Shown piece by piece: positions 16,338 to 24,537 of a stretch of 64,000 bases of DNA. How positions within the stretch are numbered: the first letter of the stretch is position 1; every line of letters starts with the position of its first letter. The translations under genes were made by a program, and so were the position numbers. This DNA comes from Chryseobacterium sp. C-71 (GTDB lineage: Bacteria; Bacteroidota; Bacteroidia; Flavobacteriales; Weeksellaceae): contig NZ_CP087131.1 in the NCBI RefSeq assembly GCF_020911865.1, positions 2,108,001 through 2,172,000 of the forward strand, read 5' to 3'. A model generated the notes under the pieces. The model saw only the letters and a list, made by a program, of their open reading frames with translations. It was not told the origin of the DNA and made no database searches.

Positions 16338-17651
16338 TTATCTTAAATCTATAAACGTAATGGGTTTTCGGCTGTTCGGATTAAAAACCGTTTTAGACAA
16401 AACATCAAATTCTACAATTTCAATTTTTGGACTGACTCTTAATTTCGCTCGGAAATGATCACGAACTTCGCCTTCAAAACTTTCGTCTTCTCTTTCTGTG
16501 CTGAGTTTGATAATAATTTCGTCCAAACCAATTTCATTCGACTGAATTACAATCTGGTAACATAAAATTCCGTCAAAATCATTCAGAATATCATTCATTG
16601 CAGGCGGATATAATGTTGTTCCTTTATATTTGATCATCTGCTGTTTTCTTCCGACAACAGGCCCCAATCGCATCGTATTTCTTCCACATTGACACGGGTC
16701 GTAATGCGCTTTAACTAAATCTCCCGTTTTAAATCTCAATAAAGGTAAAGCCTCAACACCTAAAGTGGTGATCGTCAGTTCGCCGCTTTCGCCCTCTTTC
16801 ACAGGATTTTCTTCGTCATCAAGAATTTCTGTGATGATCAATTCTGGATGCTGATGTCCACCGATCTGAAATTCACATTCTGTAAATGCTGTGCTCATTT
16901 CAGTTGACGCATAAGTGGAAAATAATTTTATATTCCACTTTTCTTTAATCTTTTGTGATAAAATATTGTCTGTAAAATCCTGATTTTTGATGCTTTCACC
17001 AATACAAACCGCTCCGATAACGCTTGATTTTTTATAATCAATCCCATGTTTTTCAGCGTAGTCAATCATTTTTAAAAGAAATGAGGGTACCGTTATCAAA
17101 TACTTAGGTTTATATCTGAAAATAGAATCCCATTGAAGTTCAGGAATTCCGGGTCCCATTCTGATGACACTTGCTCCCATTTTTCGTAAACCCAAAAGAT
17201 AAGCGAGCCCGGCAATAAATCTTTTGTCAATCGTCGTTATCATTTGTACAACGTCGCCTTTTTGAATTCCTGCACAAGAAAGAGATATTGCCTCGTTGTA
17301 AGCGATTCTCTCCATATCATTTTCTGAAAGTCCAAAAGTTACAGGATCACCCAATGTTCCGGAAGTTGTACTATAATCAACAATTTCATTTTGGGGAACA
17401 CAGAAAAAGTCTTCATTATTCTGCTGAATGTCATTTTTCGATGTCGTCGGGATTTTCTGCAAATCTTCCAAAGTCTGAATATCAGAAATCTGAATATTAT
17501 TTTCTTTGAACAGCTTCTGGTAAAAAGGCGAATGCGCTTCAAGATATTGTAAAAGCTCCTGAAGTTTTTCTTCCTGAAACTTTTTGATGTCCTGAATGCT
17601 TGATTTCTCAATGAGTGGGAAGAGTTCCAATAGTTTAAATTTAGATGACAA
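16338..17651 (-). CDS. PaaK-like adenylate-forming ligase (probable coumarate-activating enzyme)
   Basis: This 437-residue protein has the length of phenylacetate-CoA ligase. The nucleotide-binding loop STTSGTLGD is at about 94-102 and the C-terminal domain has GPVVGRKQQMIKYKGTTLYPPA. A Cys-containing CQCG segment near residue 325 is also typical of this family. PaaK-like enzymes adenylate aryl acids and load them onto CoA or a carrier protein. In this context the natural substrate would be 4-coumarate, giving the starter for polyene extension. The gene converges on the halogenase-like gene through a shared terminator and is the rightmost gene I assign to the cluster. Confidence 0.8.
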   Translation of the reverse strand: MSSKFKLLELFPLIEKSSIQDIKKFQEEKLQELLQYLEAHSPFYQKLFKENNIQISDIQTLEDLQKIPTTSKNDIQQNNEDFFCVPQNEIVDYSTTSGTLGDPVTFGLSENDMERIAYNEAISLSCAGIQKGDVVQMITTIDKRFIAGLAYLLGLRKMGASVIRMGPGIPELQWDSIFRYKPKYLITVPSFLLKMIDYAEKHGIDYKKSSVIGAVCIGESIKNQDFTDNILSQKIKEKWNIKLFSTYASTEMSTAFTECEFQIGGHQHPELIITEILDDEENPVKEGESGELTITTLGVEALPLLRFKTGDLVKAHYDPCQCGRNTMRLGPVVGRKQQMIKYKGTTLYPPAMNDILNDFDGILCYQIVIQSNEIGLDEIIIKLSTEREDESFEGEVRDHFRAKLRVSPKIEIVEFDVLSKTVFNPNSRKPITFIDLR

Positions 17652-17689
17652 ATTTATTTAATTTAAAATTAAAAGTTGAATGATAAATT

Positions 17690-17836
17690 TTGTTCCCACA
17701 GATGGCACAAATTTTCACAGATGATTGTTTTAGATTGAATTAAAAATCTTCGTTATCTGCAGACCTGCGAGAGAAAAATAAGTTTTGGCTAAAGCCAATA
17801 TCATTCGCCGAATTTGAAAGCGGGCTAAAGCCCGCT
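17690..17836. repeat. Composite intergenic repeats: CACAGAT element and two GCTAAAGC hairpins
   Basis: The spacer 17652-18026 has no gene. It contains a TTCCCACAGAT/TTTTCACAGAT block (about 17693-17722) related to the longer element near 41.7-41.8 kb. Two perfect small hairpins follow: TTGGCTAAAGCCAA (17785-17798) and AGCGGGCTAAAGCCCGCT (17819-17836). The rest, up to the ileS start, is AT-rich leader with a promoter-like box. Confidence 0.6.
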
Positions 17837-17983
17837 CCTATTGATAAAGATATAATTAGTCAATCTGATAACTTGTCAAAATTTACTTTTCACGGTTCAC
17901 CTGAAATAAATGCTTCAATTTTCAATAACTTTTCAATAAACCCAATCAAAATAAAACATATATTATAAACCGACAAAAATCAC

Positions 17984-17991
17984 TAAATTTG
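17984..17991 (+). promoter_or_regulatory. Candidate -7 promoter box for ileS
   Basis: TAAATTTG matches TAnnTTTG and lies 36 nt before the ileS ATG. No clear TTTG is seen at the usual distance upstream, so confidence is limited. Confidence 0.4.
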
Positions 17992-18026
17992 CCAACTTGA
18001 TTAATCAACGAAATTGAGAAATTACA

Positions 18027-21000
18027 ATGAGCCAATTTAAAGAATATAAAAACCTCAACTTGATAGACGTAGCCGAGAATGTTGCGGAATTTTGGAAAGC
18101 CAATAAAACCTTTGAAAAAAGTGTTGAAACTCGTGAAGGAAATCCTGAGTTTGTATTTTATGAAGGTCCGCCTTCAGCAAACGGAATGCCTGGAATTCAC
18201 CACGTTATGGCAAGAGCGTTGAAGGATATTTTCTGTCGTTACCAAACTCAGAACGGAAAACAGGTTTTCCGTAAAGCGGGTTGGGACACGCACGGACTTC
18301 CCGTAGAATTAGGAGTTGAAAAAGAACTCGGAATCACAAAAGAAGATATTGGCAAAAAAATTTCGATTGAAGATTACAACAAAGCTTGTCGTGAAGCAGT
18401 AATGCGTTATACAGATGTCTGGAATCACCTGACCGAAAAAATCGGTTACTGGGTAGATTTGGAAGATCCATACATCACGTACAAGTCTAAATATATGGAA
18501 ACCGTTTGGTGGTTGTTGAAGCAATTGTACAGCAAAGATTTGTTGTACAAGGGTTACACGATTCAGCCTTACTCTCCGAAAGCAGGAACCGGACTTTCTT
18601 CTCACGAAGTAAACCAGCCGGGAGCCTACCGTGACGTTACCGATACGACGATTGTTGCGCAATTTAAGACACTTCCGGAAACATTGCCTCCATTTTTACA
18701 AGGTTTTGGAGATGTCCATTTCTTAGCATGGACGACAACTCCATGGACTTTACCTTCAAACACTGCTTTGACGGTTGGACCAAAGATCGATTATGTTTTA
18801 GTAAAAACATTTAACCAATATACTTTTGAGCCTATCAATATAGTTTTAGCTAAGGCTTTGATGGGAAAACAGTTCGGAAAAAAATTTATCGAAGGAACTG
18901 ACGAAGATTTCGCAAATTACACTTCATCAAGCAAAACCATTCCTTACCAAATTCTTGGGGAATTCAAAGGTTCTGATTTGGTGGGAATTAAATACGAGCA
19001 GTTACTGCCATACACCTTACCTTACCAAAACCCAGAAAATGCTTTCAGAGTAATTTCGGGAGACTTCGTTACGACTGAAGACGGTACAGGAATCGTTCAT
19101 ACCGCGCCAACTTTCGGTGCTGATGATGCGAAAGTTGCCAAAGAAGCAAAACCCGAAGTTCCGCCAATGTTGGTTTTAAATGAATTTGGAAACCCTGTTC
19201 CGTTGGTTGATTTGCAAGGGAAATTTACTTCGCAAATAGGAGATTTTGCAGGTAAATATGTAAAAAACGAATATTATGATGCAGGAAAAGCACCCGAGAA
19301 ATCTGTTGATGTAGAAATTGCTATCCGTTTAAAAGAAGAAAATAAAGCTTTTAAAGTTGAAAAATACGTTCACAGCTACCCGCACAGCTGGAGAACTGAT
19401 GAGCCACTTTTATATTATCCGTTAGATTCTTGGTTTGTAAAAATGACGGCGGTTAAAGACCGTTTGGTAGATTTAAACAAAGAAATCAACTGGAAGCCAA
19501 AAGCTACAGGAGAAGGGCGTTTCGGGAATTGGCTTGAAAATGTGAACGACTGGAACCTTTCCCGTTCAAGATATTGGGGAATTCCTTTGCCAATTTGGAG
19601 AACAGATCCTTCGACAGGCTCAGCACAGGAAGAAATCATCATCGGTTCTGTTGAAGAATTATACAACGAGATCGAAAAATCTATCGCAGCAGGATTGATG
19701 AAAGAAAATCCTTTCAAAGGATTTGAAATAGGAAATATGTCTGAAGAAAACTATTCTTTAGTTGATTTACACAAAAATATCGTTGACCAAATAGTTTTAG
19801 TTTCAGAATCAGGAAAAGCAATGCACCGTGAGAGCGACTTGATCGACGTTTGGTTCGATTCAGGTTCTATGCCTTATGCACAGTTGCATTATCCCTTTGA
19901 AAATAAAGAATTAATTGATAACAATAAAGCATTTCCTGCAGATTTCATCGCAGAAGGCGTTGATCAGACCCGTGGATGGTTCTATACACTTCATGCAATC
20001 GGAACAGCAGTTTTTGACTCGGTTGCATATAAAAATGTAATGAGTAACGGACTCGTTTTGGATAAAAACGGTCTGAAAATGTCAAAATCTAAAGGAAATG
20101 CAGTTGATCCATTTGAAACGCTTGCTGTTTACGGACCTGACGCAACACGTTGGTACATGGTTTCAAATGCAAATCCTTGGGAAAACCTGAAATTTGACAT
20201 CGAAGGAATTGACGAAGTGAGAAGAAAATTCTTCGGAACATTGTACAACACCTATTCATTCTTCACTTTATACGCCAATGTTGATGGATTTAAATATTCT
20301 GAAAAAAATATTGAAAACAGACCAGAAATCGACCGTTGGATTTTATCTGAATTGAATCTTTTAATTAAAGAAGTAAAAGCATTCTACGAAGATTATGAGC
20401 CTACAAGAGTAGCAAGATCTATCAGTAATTTTGTGAATGATAATTTAAGTAACTGGTACGTAAGATTATGCAGAAGACGTTTCTGGAAAGGAGATTATTC
20501 TGATGATAAAATTTCTGCTTATCAAACTTTATATACGTGTCTTGAAACTGTTGCCAAATTATCTGCGCCAATCGCTCCGTTCTTTATGGATCAGTTGTAT
20601 CAGGATTTAAATGCAACTACTGGAAAGGAAACTTTTGAATCCGTCCACTTAACAGATTTCCCTGTTGCAGATGAAAGTTTAATCGATCAGGATTTGGTCG
20701 AAAAAACGCATTTAGCGCAAAATATTACGAGTATGGTTTTCTCTCTGAGAAAGAAAGAAAACATAAAAGTGCGTCAGCCTTTGCAGAAAGTTTTGATTCC
20801 TGTTTTGGATAAGAAAACTGAAGAGCAGATTTTAGCGGTTTCAGAATTAATTAAACAAGAAGTTAACGTTAAAGAATTGCAGTTAATTAATGCCGAAGAA
20901 GCATCTCATTTAATTGTAAAACAGATCAAACCCAACTTCAAAACGCTGGGTTCAAGACTAGGAAAAGACATGAAAGTTGTTGGTAATGAGATTTCTAATT

Positions 21001-21425
21001 TCACACCAGAGCAAATTTCGTCTTTAGAAAAAGAAGGAAAAGTCGAAATTCAAGGATATGAAATTACATCAGCCGATGTAGAAATTTCAACGAAAGATAT
21101 CCCGGGATGGACCGTAACTTCTGACGGAAAAACAACTGTGGCATTAGATTTGACGCTAACTGAAGAATTAAAATCTGAAGGTATCGCAAGAGAGTTTATC
21201 AACAGGATCCAAAATCTGAGAAAAGAGAAAGATTTTGAATTAACAGACAGAATAAACATCATTTTGGAAGAAAACACACCGTTTTTGGAGCAAATCAAAC
21301 AAAATGAAGAATATATTTCATCTGAGGTCTTGTCAAATAAAATAGAAATTGTATCTTCACTTTCAAATTTTAACGAAATCGACATCGATGACCTTAATTT
21401 TAAAGTAAATGTTGAAAAAAATTAA
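18027..21425 (+). CDS. ileS: Isoleucyl-tRNA synthetase
   Basis: This 1132-residue class I synthetase charges tRNA-Ile. The HIGH-like motif is GIHH at 56-59 after EGPPSANGMP. The editing domain follows (AWTTTPWTLPSN), KMSKS is present as LKMSKSKGNAVDP, and the C-terminal anticodon-binding region is complete. The length suits the long bacterial/eukaryotic-like type. Residues about 527-534 (DPSTGSAQ) are encoded by CCTTCGACAGGCTCAGCAC, a typical dispersed-repeat core, suggesting a small in-frame insertion between the catalytic blocks. No T-box leader is apparent. Confidence 0.97.
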   Translation: MSQFKEYKNLNLIDVAENVAEFWKANKTFEKSVETREGNPEFVFYEGPPSANGMPGIHHVMARALKDIFCRYQTQNGKQVFRKAGWDTHGLPVELGVEKELGITKEDIGKKISIEDYNKACREAVMRYTDVWNHLTEKIGYWVDLEDPYITYKSKYMETVWWLLKQLYSKDLLYKGYTIQPYSPKAGTGLSSHEVNQPGAYRDVTDTTIVAQFKTLPETLPPFLQGFGDVHFLAWTTTPWTLPSNTALTVGPKIDYVLVKTFNQYTFEPINIVLAKALMGKQFGKKFIEGTDEDFANYTSSSKTIPYQILGEFKGSDLVGIKYEQLLPYTLPYQNPENAFRVISGDFVTTEDGTGIVHTAPTFGADDAKVAKEAKPEVPPMLVLNEFGNPVPLVDLQGKFTSQIGDFAGKYVKNEYYDAGKAPEKSVDVEIAIRLKEENKAFKVEKYVHSYPHSWRTDEPLLYYPLDSWFVKMTAVKDRLVDLNKEINWKPKATGEGRFGNWLENVNDWNLSRSRYWGIPLPIWRTDPSTGSAQEEIIIGSVEELYNEIEKSIAAGLMKENPFKGFEIGNMSEENYSLVDLHKNIVDQIVLVSESGKAMHRESDLIDVWFDSGSMPYAQLHYPFENKELIDNNKAFPADFIAEGVDQTRGWFYTLHAIGTAVFDSVAYKNVMSNGLVLDKNGLKMSKSKGNAVDPFETLAVYGPDATRWYMVSNANPWENLKFDIEGIDEVRRKFFGTLYNTYSFFTLYANVDGFKYSEKNIENRPEIDRWILSELNLLIKEVKAFYEDYEPTRVARSISNFVNDNLSNWYVRLCRRRFWKGDYSDDKISAYQTLYTCLETVAKLSAPIAPFFMDQLYQDLNATTGKETFESVHLTDFPVADESLIDQDLVEKTHLAQNITSMVFSLRKKENIKVRQPLQKVLIPVLDKKTEEQILAVSELIKQEVNVKELQLINAEEASHLIVKQIKPNFKTLGSRLGKDMKVVGNEISNFTPEQISSLEKEGKVEIQGYEITSADVEISTKDIPGWTVTSDGKTTVALDLTLTEELKSEGIAREFINRIQNLRKEKDFELTDRINIILEENTPFLEQIKQNEEYISSEVLSNKIEIVSSLSNFNEIDIDDLNFKVNVEKN

Positions 21426-21484
21426 CATACAGTTGTTGTTTTTTCAAATTCCAATCTATAAATTTATTAAAAAAGAAAAAGACA

Positions 21485-21865
21485 ATGCAAGACGAAAGGG
21501 TAAGATATAACGACTCTGATTTACAGGAATTTAAAAAGTTAATCAAAGAAAAAATAGATAAAGCAGAGAAAGATCTGCAGTTGATTAGAGAAAGTTTCAT
21601 CAACGATCAAAACAACGGAACTGACGACACATCACCTACTTTCAAAGCTTTTGAAGAAGGTGCAGAAACGCTGAGCAAAGAGCAAAACTCTATTTTGGCA
21701 GGAAGACAGGAGAAGTTTGTGAGGGATCTGAAAAATGCTTTGATCAGAATTGAAAACAAAACGTATGGCGTTTGCCGAGTAACCGGAAAATTGATCCCGA
21801 AAGAAAGACTTTTGGCAGTTCCGCACGCTACTTTGAGCATCGAAGCTAAAAATATGCAGAGATAA
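21485..21865 (+). CDS. TraR/DksA-family protein lacking a complete zinc finger
   Basis: This 126-residue protein has an N-terminal coiled coil (about 12-92) and the C-terminal DksA-like segment YGVCRVTGKLIPKERL. Where classical DksA has CxxC...CxxC, only Cys97 remains; Thr100 replaces the second Cys and the distal pair is absent, so zinc binding is unlikely. DksA proteins act in the RNA polymerase secondary channel. A role as a transcription modulator is the family expectation. The gene lies 59 nt after ileS in the same direction. Confidence 0.78.
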   Translation: MQDERVRYNDSDLQEFKKLIKEKIDKAEKDLQLIRESFINDQNNGTDDTSPTFKAFEEGAETLSKEQNSILAGRQEKFVRDLKNALIRIENKTYGVCRVTGKLIPKERLLAVPHATLSIEAKNMQR

Positions 21866-21951
21866 TTATTTTTATCTTATTTTTGTAAATAATTAATTGG
21901 GTTTATATGATGTTATTCAGCATTATATAAACCTAATTTTTAATTATATCT

Positions 21952-22197
21952 ATGAGTGAATATTTGATTTTAGGAATCATCCTTATGGCAGTTTTATGGT
22001 ATTTTAACCGAGATCGAATCAAAAACAGATTCTATCCCGATAAGCCTAAAAACCTGACCATCGATCAACAGTTCAATTCAGACAAGCGAGAAAGGGAAAA
22101 GGAAATCGACAGACTTCTAAGTAAAATGGGCAAGAACGGAATCAACGATCTGTCTGCAAAAGACAGAAAAAGATTAGACGAACTTTCTAAGCATTAA
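21952..22197 (+). CDS. Small single-pass membrane protein, function unknown
   Basis: This 81-residue product has one N-terminal transmembrane helix (about 4-17) followed by a charged cytoplasmic tail rich in Lys, Arg and Asp. The end, with LLSKMGKNGINDLSAKDRKRLDEL, is of a type I associate with short C-terminal helical domains of Bacteroidetes membrane proteins such as some rhomboid-family members. No enzyme motif is visible. The spacing and a following hairpin suggest that the upstream gene group ends here. Confidence 0.65.
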   Translation: MSEYLILGIILMAVLWYFNRDRIKNRFYPDKPKNLTIDQQFNSDKREREKEIDRLLSKMGKNGINDLSAKDRKRLDELSKH

Positions 22198-22206
22198 CAT
22201 TAAACA

Positions 22207-22243
22207 TAAAGCGTTGGTGAAGCTTTAGGCTTTACCAGCGTTT
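22207..22243 (+). terminator. Imperfect hairpin after the small membrane protein gene
   Basis: The arms AAAGCGTTGGTGAAGC and GGCTTTACCAGCGTTT can pair with a few mismatches around a TTTA loop. It lies 10 nt after the stop codon and 14 nt before the next gene, so partial termination is likely. No long U-run follows. Confidence 0.45.
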
Positions 22244-22256
22244 CAAATAAATTAAA

Positions 22257-22454
22257 ATGGAAGCATTAATTGTACACCCAAAAAACCAAATGGAGCTGAA
22301 TGCGCTGAAAAGCGTGATGAAAGAAATGGGCATTCGTTACGAAAAATTTCACACAAGAGGCGCAAAAACTCAGACATTCGAACCTCGTACTCCTGCGGTG
22401 AAAAAAGATAAGCCTGCAAGAAACTTTAAGGACAAACCAAAGCCGAATTTGTAA
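22257..22454 (+). CDS. Small conserved hypothetical protein (DUF2683-like)
   Basis: This 65-residue protein begins MEALIVHPKNQMELNALKSVMKEMG, of which the first part forms a beta-alpha unit; the C-terminal half is basic and proline/lysine-rich. The N-terminal pattern resembles DUF2683 proteins, which often sit beside toxin-antitoxin or housekeeping genes with no known role. Its stop overlaps the lspA start by one base, giving translational coupling to signal peptidase II. Confidence 0.6.
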   Translation: MEALIVHPKNQMELNALKSVMKEMGIRYEKFHTRGAKTQTFEPRTPAVKKDKPARNFKDKPKPNL

Positions 22455-23092
22455 TGAAGAAGATTGCACTTATCACTTTTCTTATTTTATTGATCGATCA
22501 GGCATCAAAAATTTATATTAAAACTAATTTTAGTCTTAATGACAGTGTTTCTGTTTTTCCCGGTTTTAAATTAACTTTTGTTGAGAATCCTGGAATGGCT
22601 TATGGCTTTCATTTCGGAGGGATGCTTGGCAAATATTTTTTGGTCATCGTCCGTATTTTTTTGATTGGCGGAATGGTTTATCTGTTTAAAAAATGGTTGG
22701 CAAGAGGTGAATCTAATTATCTGATTATCCCGATGGCTATTATTTTTGCCGGAGCAATTGGTAATCTTTTAGACGGAATGTTTTACGGTTTAATTTTCGA
22801 CAGCGGAATGGTTTATGACGAAAGTGTCAATCAATGGATTGGGTACGGCGGAGTTTCTAAACTGGTTCCTTTTGGTGAAGGTTATTCTACATTTATGAAA
22901 GGTTGTGTTGTTGATATGCTTCATTTTCCTTTGGTAGACTGGACTGCTCCCGAAAGCTGGCCATTAATTGGTGGAAAACACTTTGAATTCTTCAAATACA
23001 TTTTCAATGTTGCCGATTCTGCAATTACTGTGGGTGCAGCATTTTTATTAATTTTCAGAAAGAAAGCTTTTCCGAATGGATTAGAGTTTTAA
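22454..23092 (+). CDS. lspA: Lipoprotein signal peptidase II
   Basis: This 212-residue inner-membrane aspartic protease removes signal peptides from prolipoproteins, serving the many lipoproteins encoded in this window. The catalytic aspartates are Asp107 in AIGNLLDG and Asp188 in FNVADSAI. Several transmembrane helices are visible. The segment between the catalytic motifs (about 110-180) is longer than in E. coli LspA, as is common in Bacteroidetes. The gene is translationally coupled to the small gene before it. Confidence 0.95.
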   Translation: MKKIALITFLILLIDQASKIYIKTNFSLNDSVSVFPGFKLTFVENPGMAYGFHFGGMLGKYFLVIVRIFLIGGMVYLFKKWLARGESNYLIIPMAIIFAGAIGNLLDGMFYGLIFDSGMVYDESVNQWIGYGGVSKLVPFGEGYSTFMKGCVVDMLHFPLVDWTAPESWPLIGGKHFEFFKYIFNVADSAITVGAAFLLIFRKKAFPNGLEF

Positions 23093-23134
23093 AATATTTC
23101 ATACTTTTATGAAACCTTTTAGGGTTTAAAATGT

Positions 23135-23779
23135 ATGAAAAAATTAATTAAAAATACAATCAAAATCTTCCTGCTGCTTTTCGTGGCAGGAATTATTTTT
23201 GTCATCTGGTCAAATTTTACCATTAAAGATCAGACGAAAAATTTCGTTACTTCAGATCTTTCAAAACTACCTACCGAGAAAACAGGACTTCTCCTTGGAA
23301 CCAGCAAAACACTCTCCAATGGTGCACCAAATGCCTACTTCGTCAACCGAATTGAAGCTGCTGCACAATTATTTAAATCAGGGAAAATTCAAAACATTAT
23401 TGTAAGCGGAGATAACTCTCAAAAAGATTACAACGAACCGGAGGAAATGAAAAACGAACTCATCAAAGCCGGAGTTCCTGCAGAAAGAATCTTTGAGGAT
23501 TTCGCAGGTTTCAGAACTTTAGACTCAGTGGTTCGGGCAAAAGAGATTTTCGGACAGAATTCTTACATTATCATCTCTCAGCAGTTCCACAATGAACGTG
23601 CAGTTTATCTTGCGAGAAAAAACGGAATTGAAGCATTTGGTTACAATGCTGCAGATGTAAATAAATATGCAGGTTTTAAAACAAATGCAAGAGAGAAACT
23701 GGCAAGAGCAAAGGTTTTTTGGGATTTCATCTTTGGCGTTGAGCCGAAGTTTGGTGGAGATAAAATTTTAATTCCTTAG
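23135..23779 (+). CDS. SanA/YdcF-like (DUF218) envelope protein
   Basis: This 214-residue protein has an N-terminal transmembrane helix (about 8-27) and a periplasmic DUF218 domain with LLLGTSKT, IIVSGDNS and ISQQFHNERA, where the histidine is conserved. In enterobacteria SanA affects resistance to vancomycin at high temperature, and DUF218 proteins are linked to cell-envelope polymer handling. It follows lspA by 42 nt across a small AAACC/GGTTT hairpin. The assignment to family is firm; the exact function is not. Confidence 0.8.
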   Translation: MKKLIKNTIKIFLLLFVAGIIFVIWSNFTIKDQTKNFVTSDLSKLPTEKTGLLLGTSKTLSNGAPNAYFVNRIEAAAQLFKSGKIQNIIVSGDNSQKDYNEPEEMKNELIKAGVPAERIFEDFAGFRTLDSVVRAKEIFGQNSYIIISQQFHNERAVYLARKNGIEAFGYNAADVNKYAGFKTNAREKLARAKVFWDFIFGVEPKFGGDKILIP

Positions 23780-23826
23780 TTTTTTTTAAAATTTAATATA
23801 AAAACTAATAAATACTCTTGATTAAA

Positions 23827-24537
23827 ATGAGCGTCTTCACTTATCATTTAGTTAAAATAAACTACTTTTCTGCCCTTAGAATTCTTTTGTTTTCACTGAA
23901 GCCAAAAAATACTCCAGGTTTGATTCATGCAGAATGTATGACCGCAATGACGCTTGGCTCTGCTATATTTTCACCTTCACGAATGCTGATCAGACAAATC
24001 GCAGTGTTTGCTCAATGGGAAAATGAAAGTGATGTTGATAATTTTTTAACTGAAAATAATTTTGGAAAAATCTTATCTAAAGGTTGGCATACAAGATTAA
24101 CTTTTATGAGAAAATGGGGCAAATTCAATAAGTTTGAAATTCCGGATGAAACTTTAGAATTTGAAAATACCGATTCTCCAGTTGTTGCTGTCACTATTGC
24201 ACGAATGAAATTCCTGCAAATCCCAAGATTTATTCATTGGGGAAGACCGGTTGAGAAATTAGTTAGAGATCATCCTGCAACTACTTTGTCTTTAGCTTCC
24301 ATTAAATTTCCAAATACCGTTTCTACTTTTTCGATTTGGAAAACGCAGAAAGAAATGACCGATATGGTTAATGGACACAGCAAAGTTCCAAAACCAGAAA
24401 GACACGCTGATGCAATGAAAGAAAGAGATCGAAAAGATTTTCATTTTGAATTTACAACGTTGCGCTTCAAACCTATCTCGGAATTTGGTGAGTGGAAAGG
24501 ACGACGCAACATTATTCCCAATCTCAAAAGTAACTAA
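23827..24537 (+). CDS. Spheroidene monooxygenase (CrtA)-like protein
   Basis: The ATG at 23827 is preferred over a TTG nine bases earlier, giving 236 residues. The sequence has the CrtA-family shape: ALRILLFSLKP near the N-terminus, a central FAQWENESD and later RHADAMKERDRKDFHFEF. Characterised CrtA is a haem-containing monooxygenase that oxidises carotenoids, but most Bacteroidetes members are uncharacterised. It ends directly at the start of the next gene, so the two belong together. No carotenoid genes are adjacent, so the substrate remains open. Confidence 0.65.
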   Translation: MSVFTYHLVKINYFSALRILLFSLKPKNTPGLIHAECMTAMTLGSAIFSPSRMLIRQIAVFAQWENESDVDNFLTENNFGKILSKGWHTRLTFMRKWGKFNKFEIPDETLEFENTDSPVVAVTIARMKFLQIPRFIHWGRPVEKLVRDHPATTLSLASIKFPNTVSTFSIWKTQKEMTDMVNGHSKVPKPERHADAMKERDRKDFHFEFTTLRFKPISEFGEWKGRRNIIPNLKSN

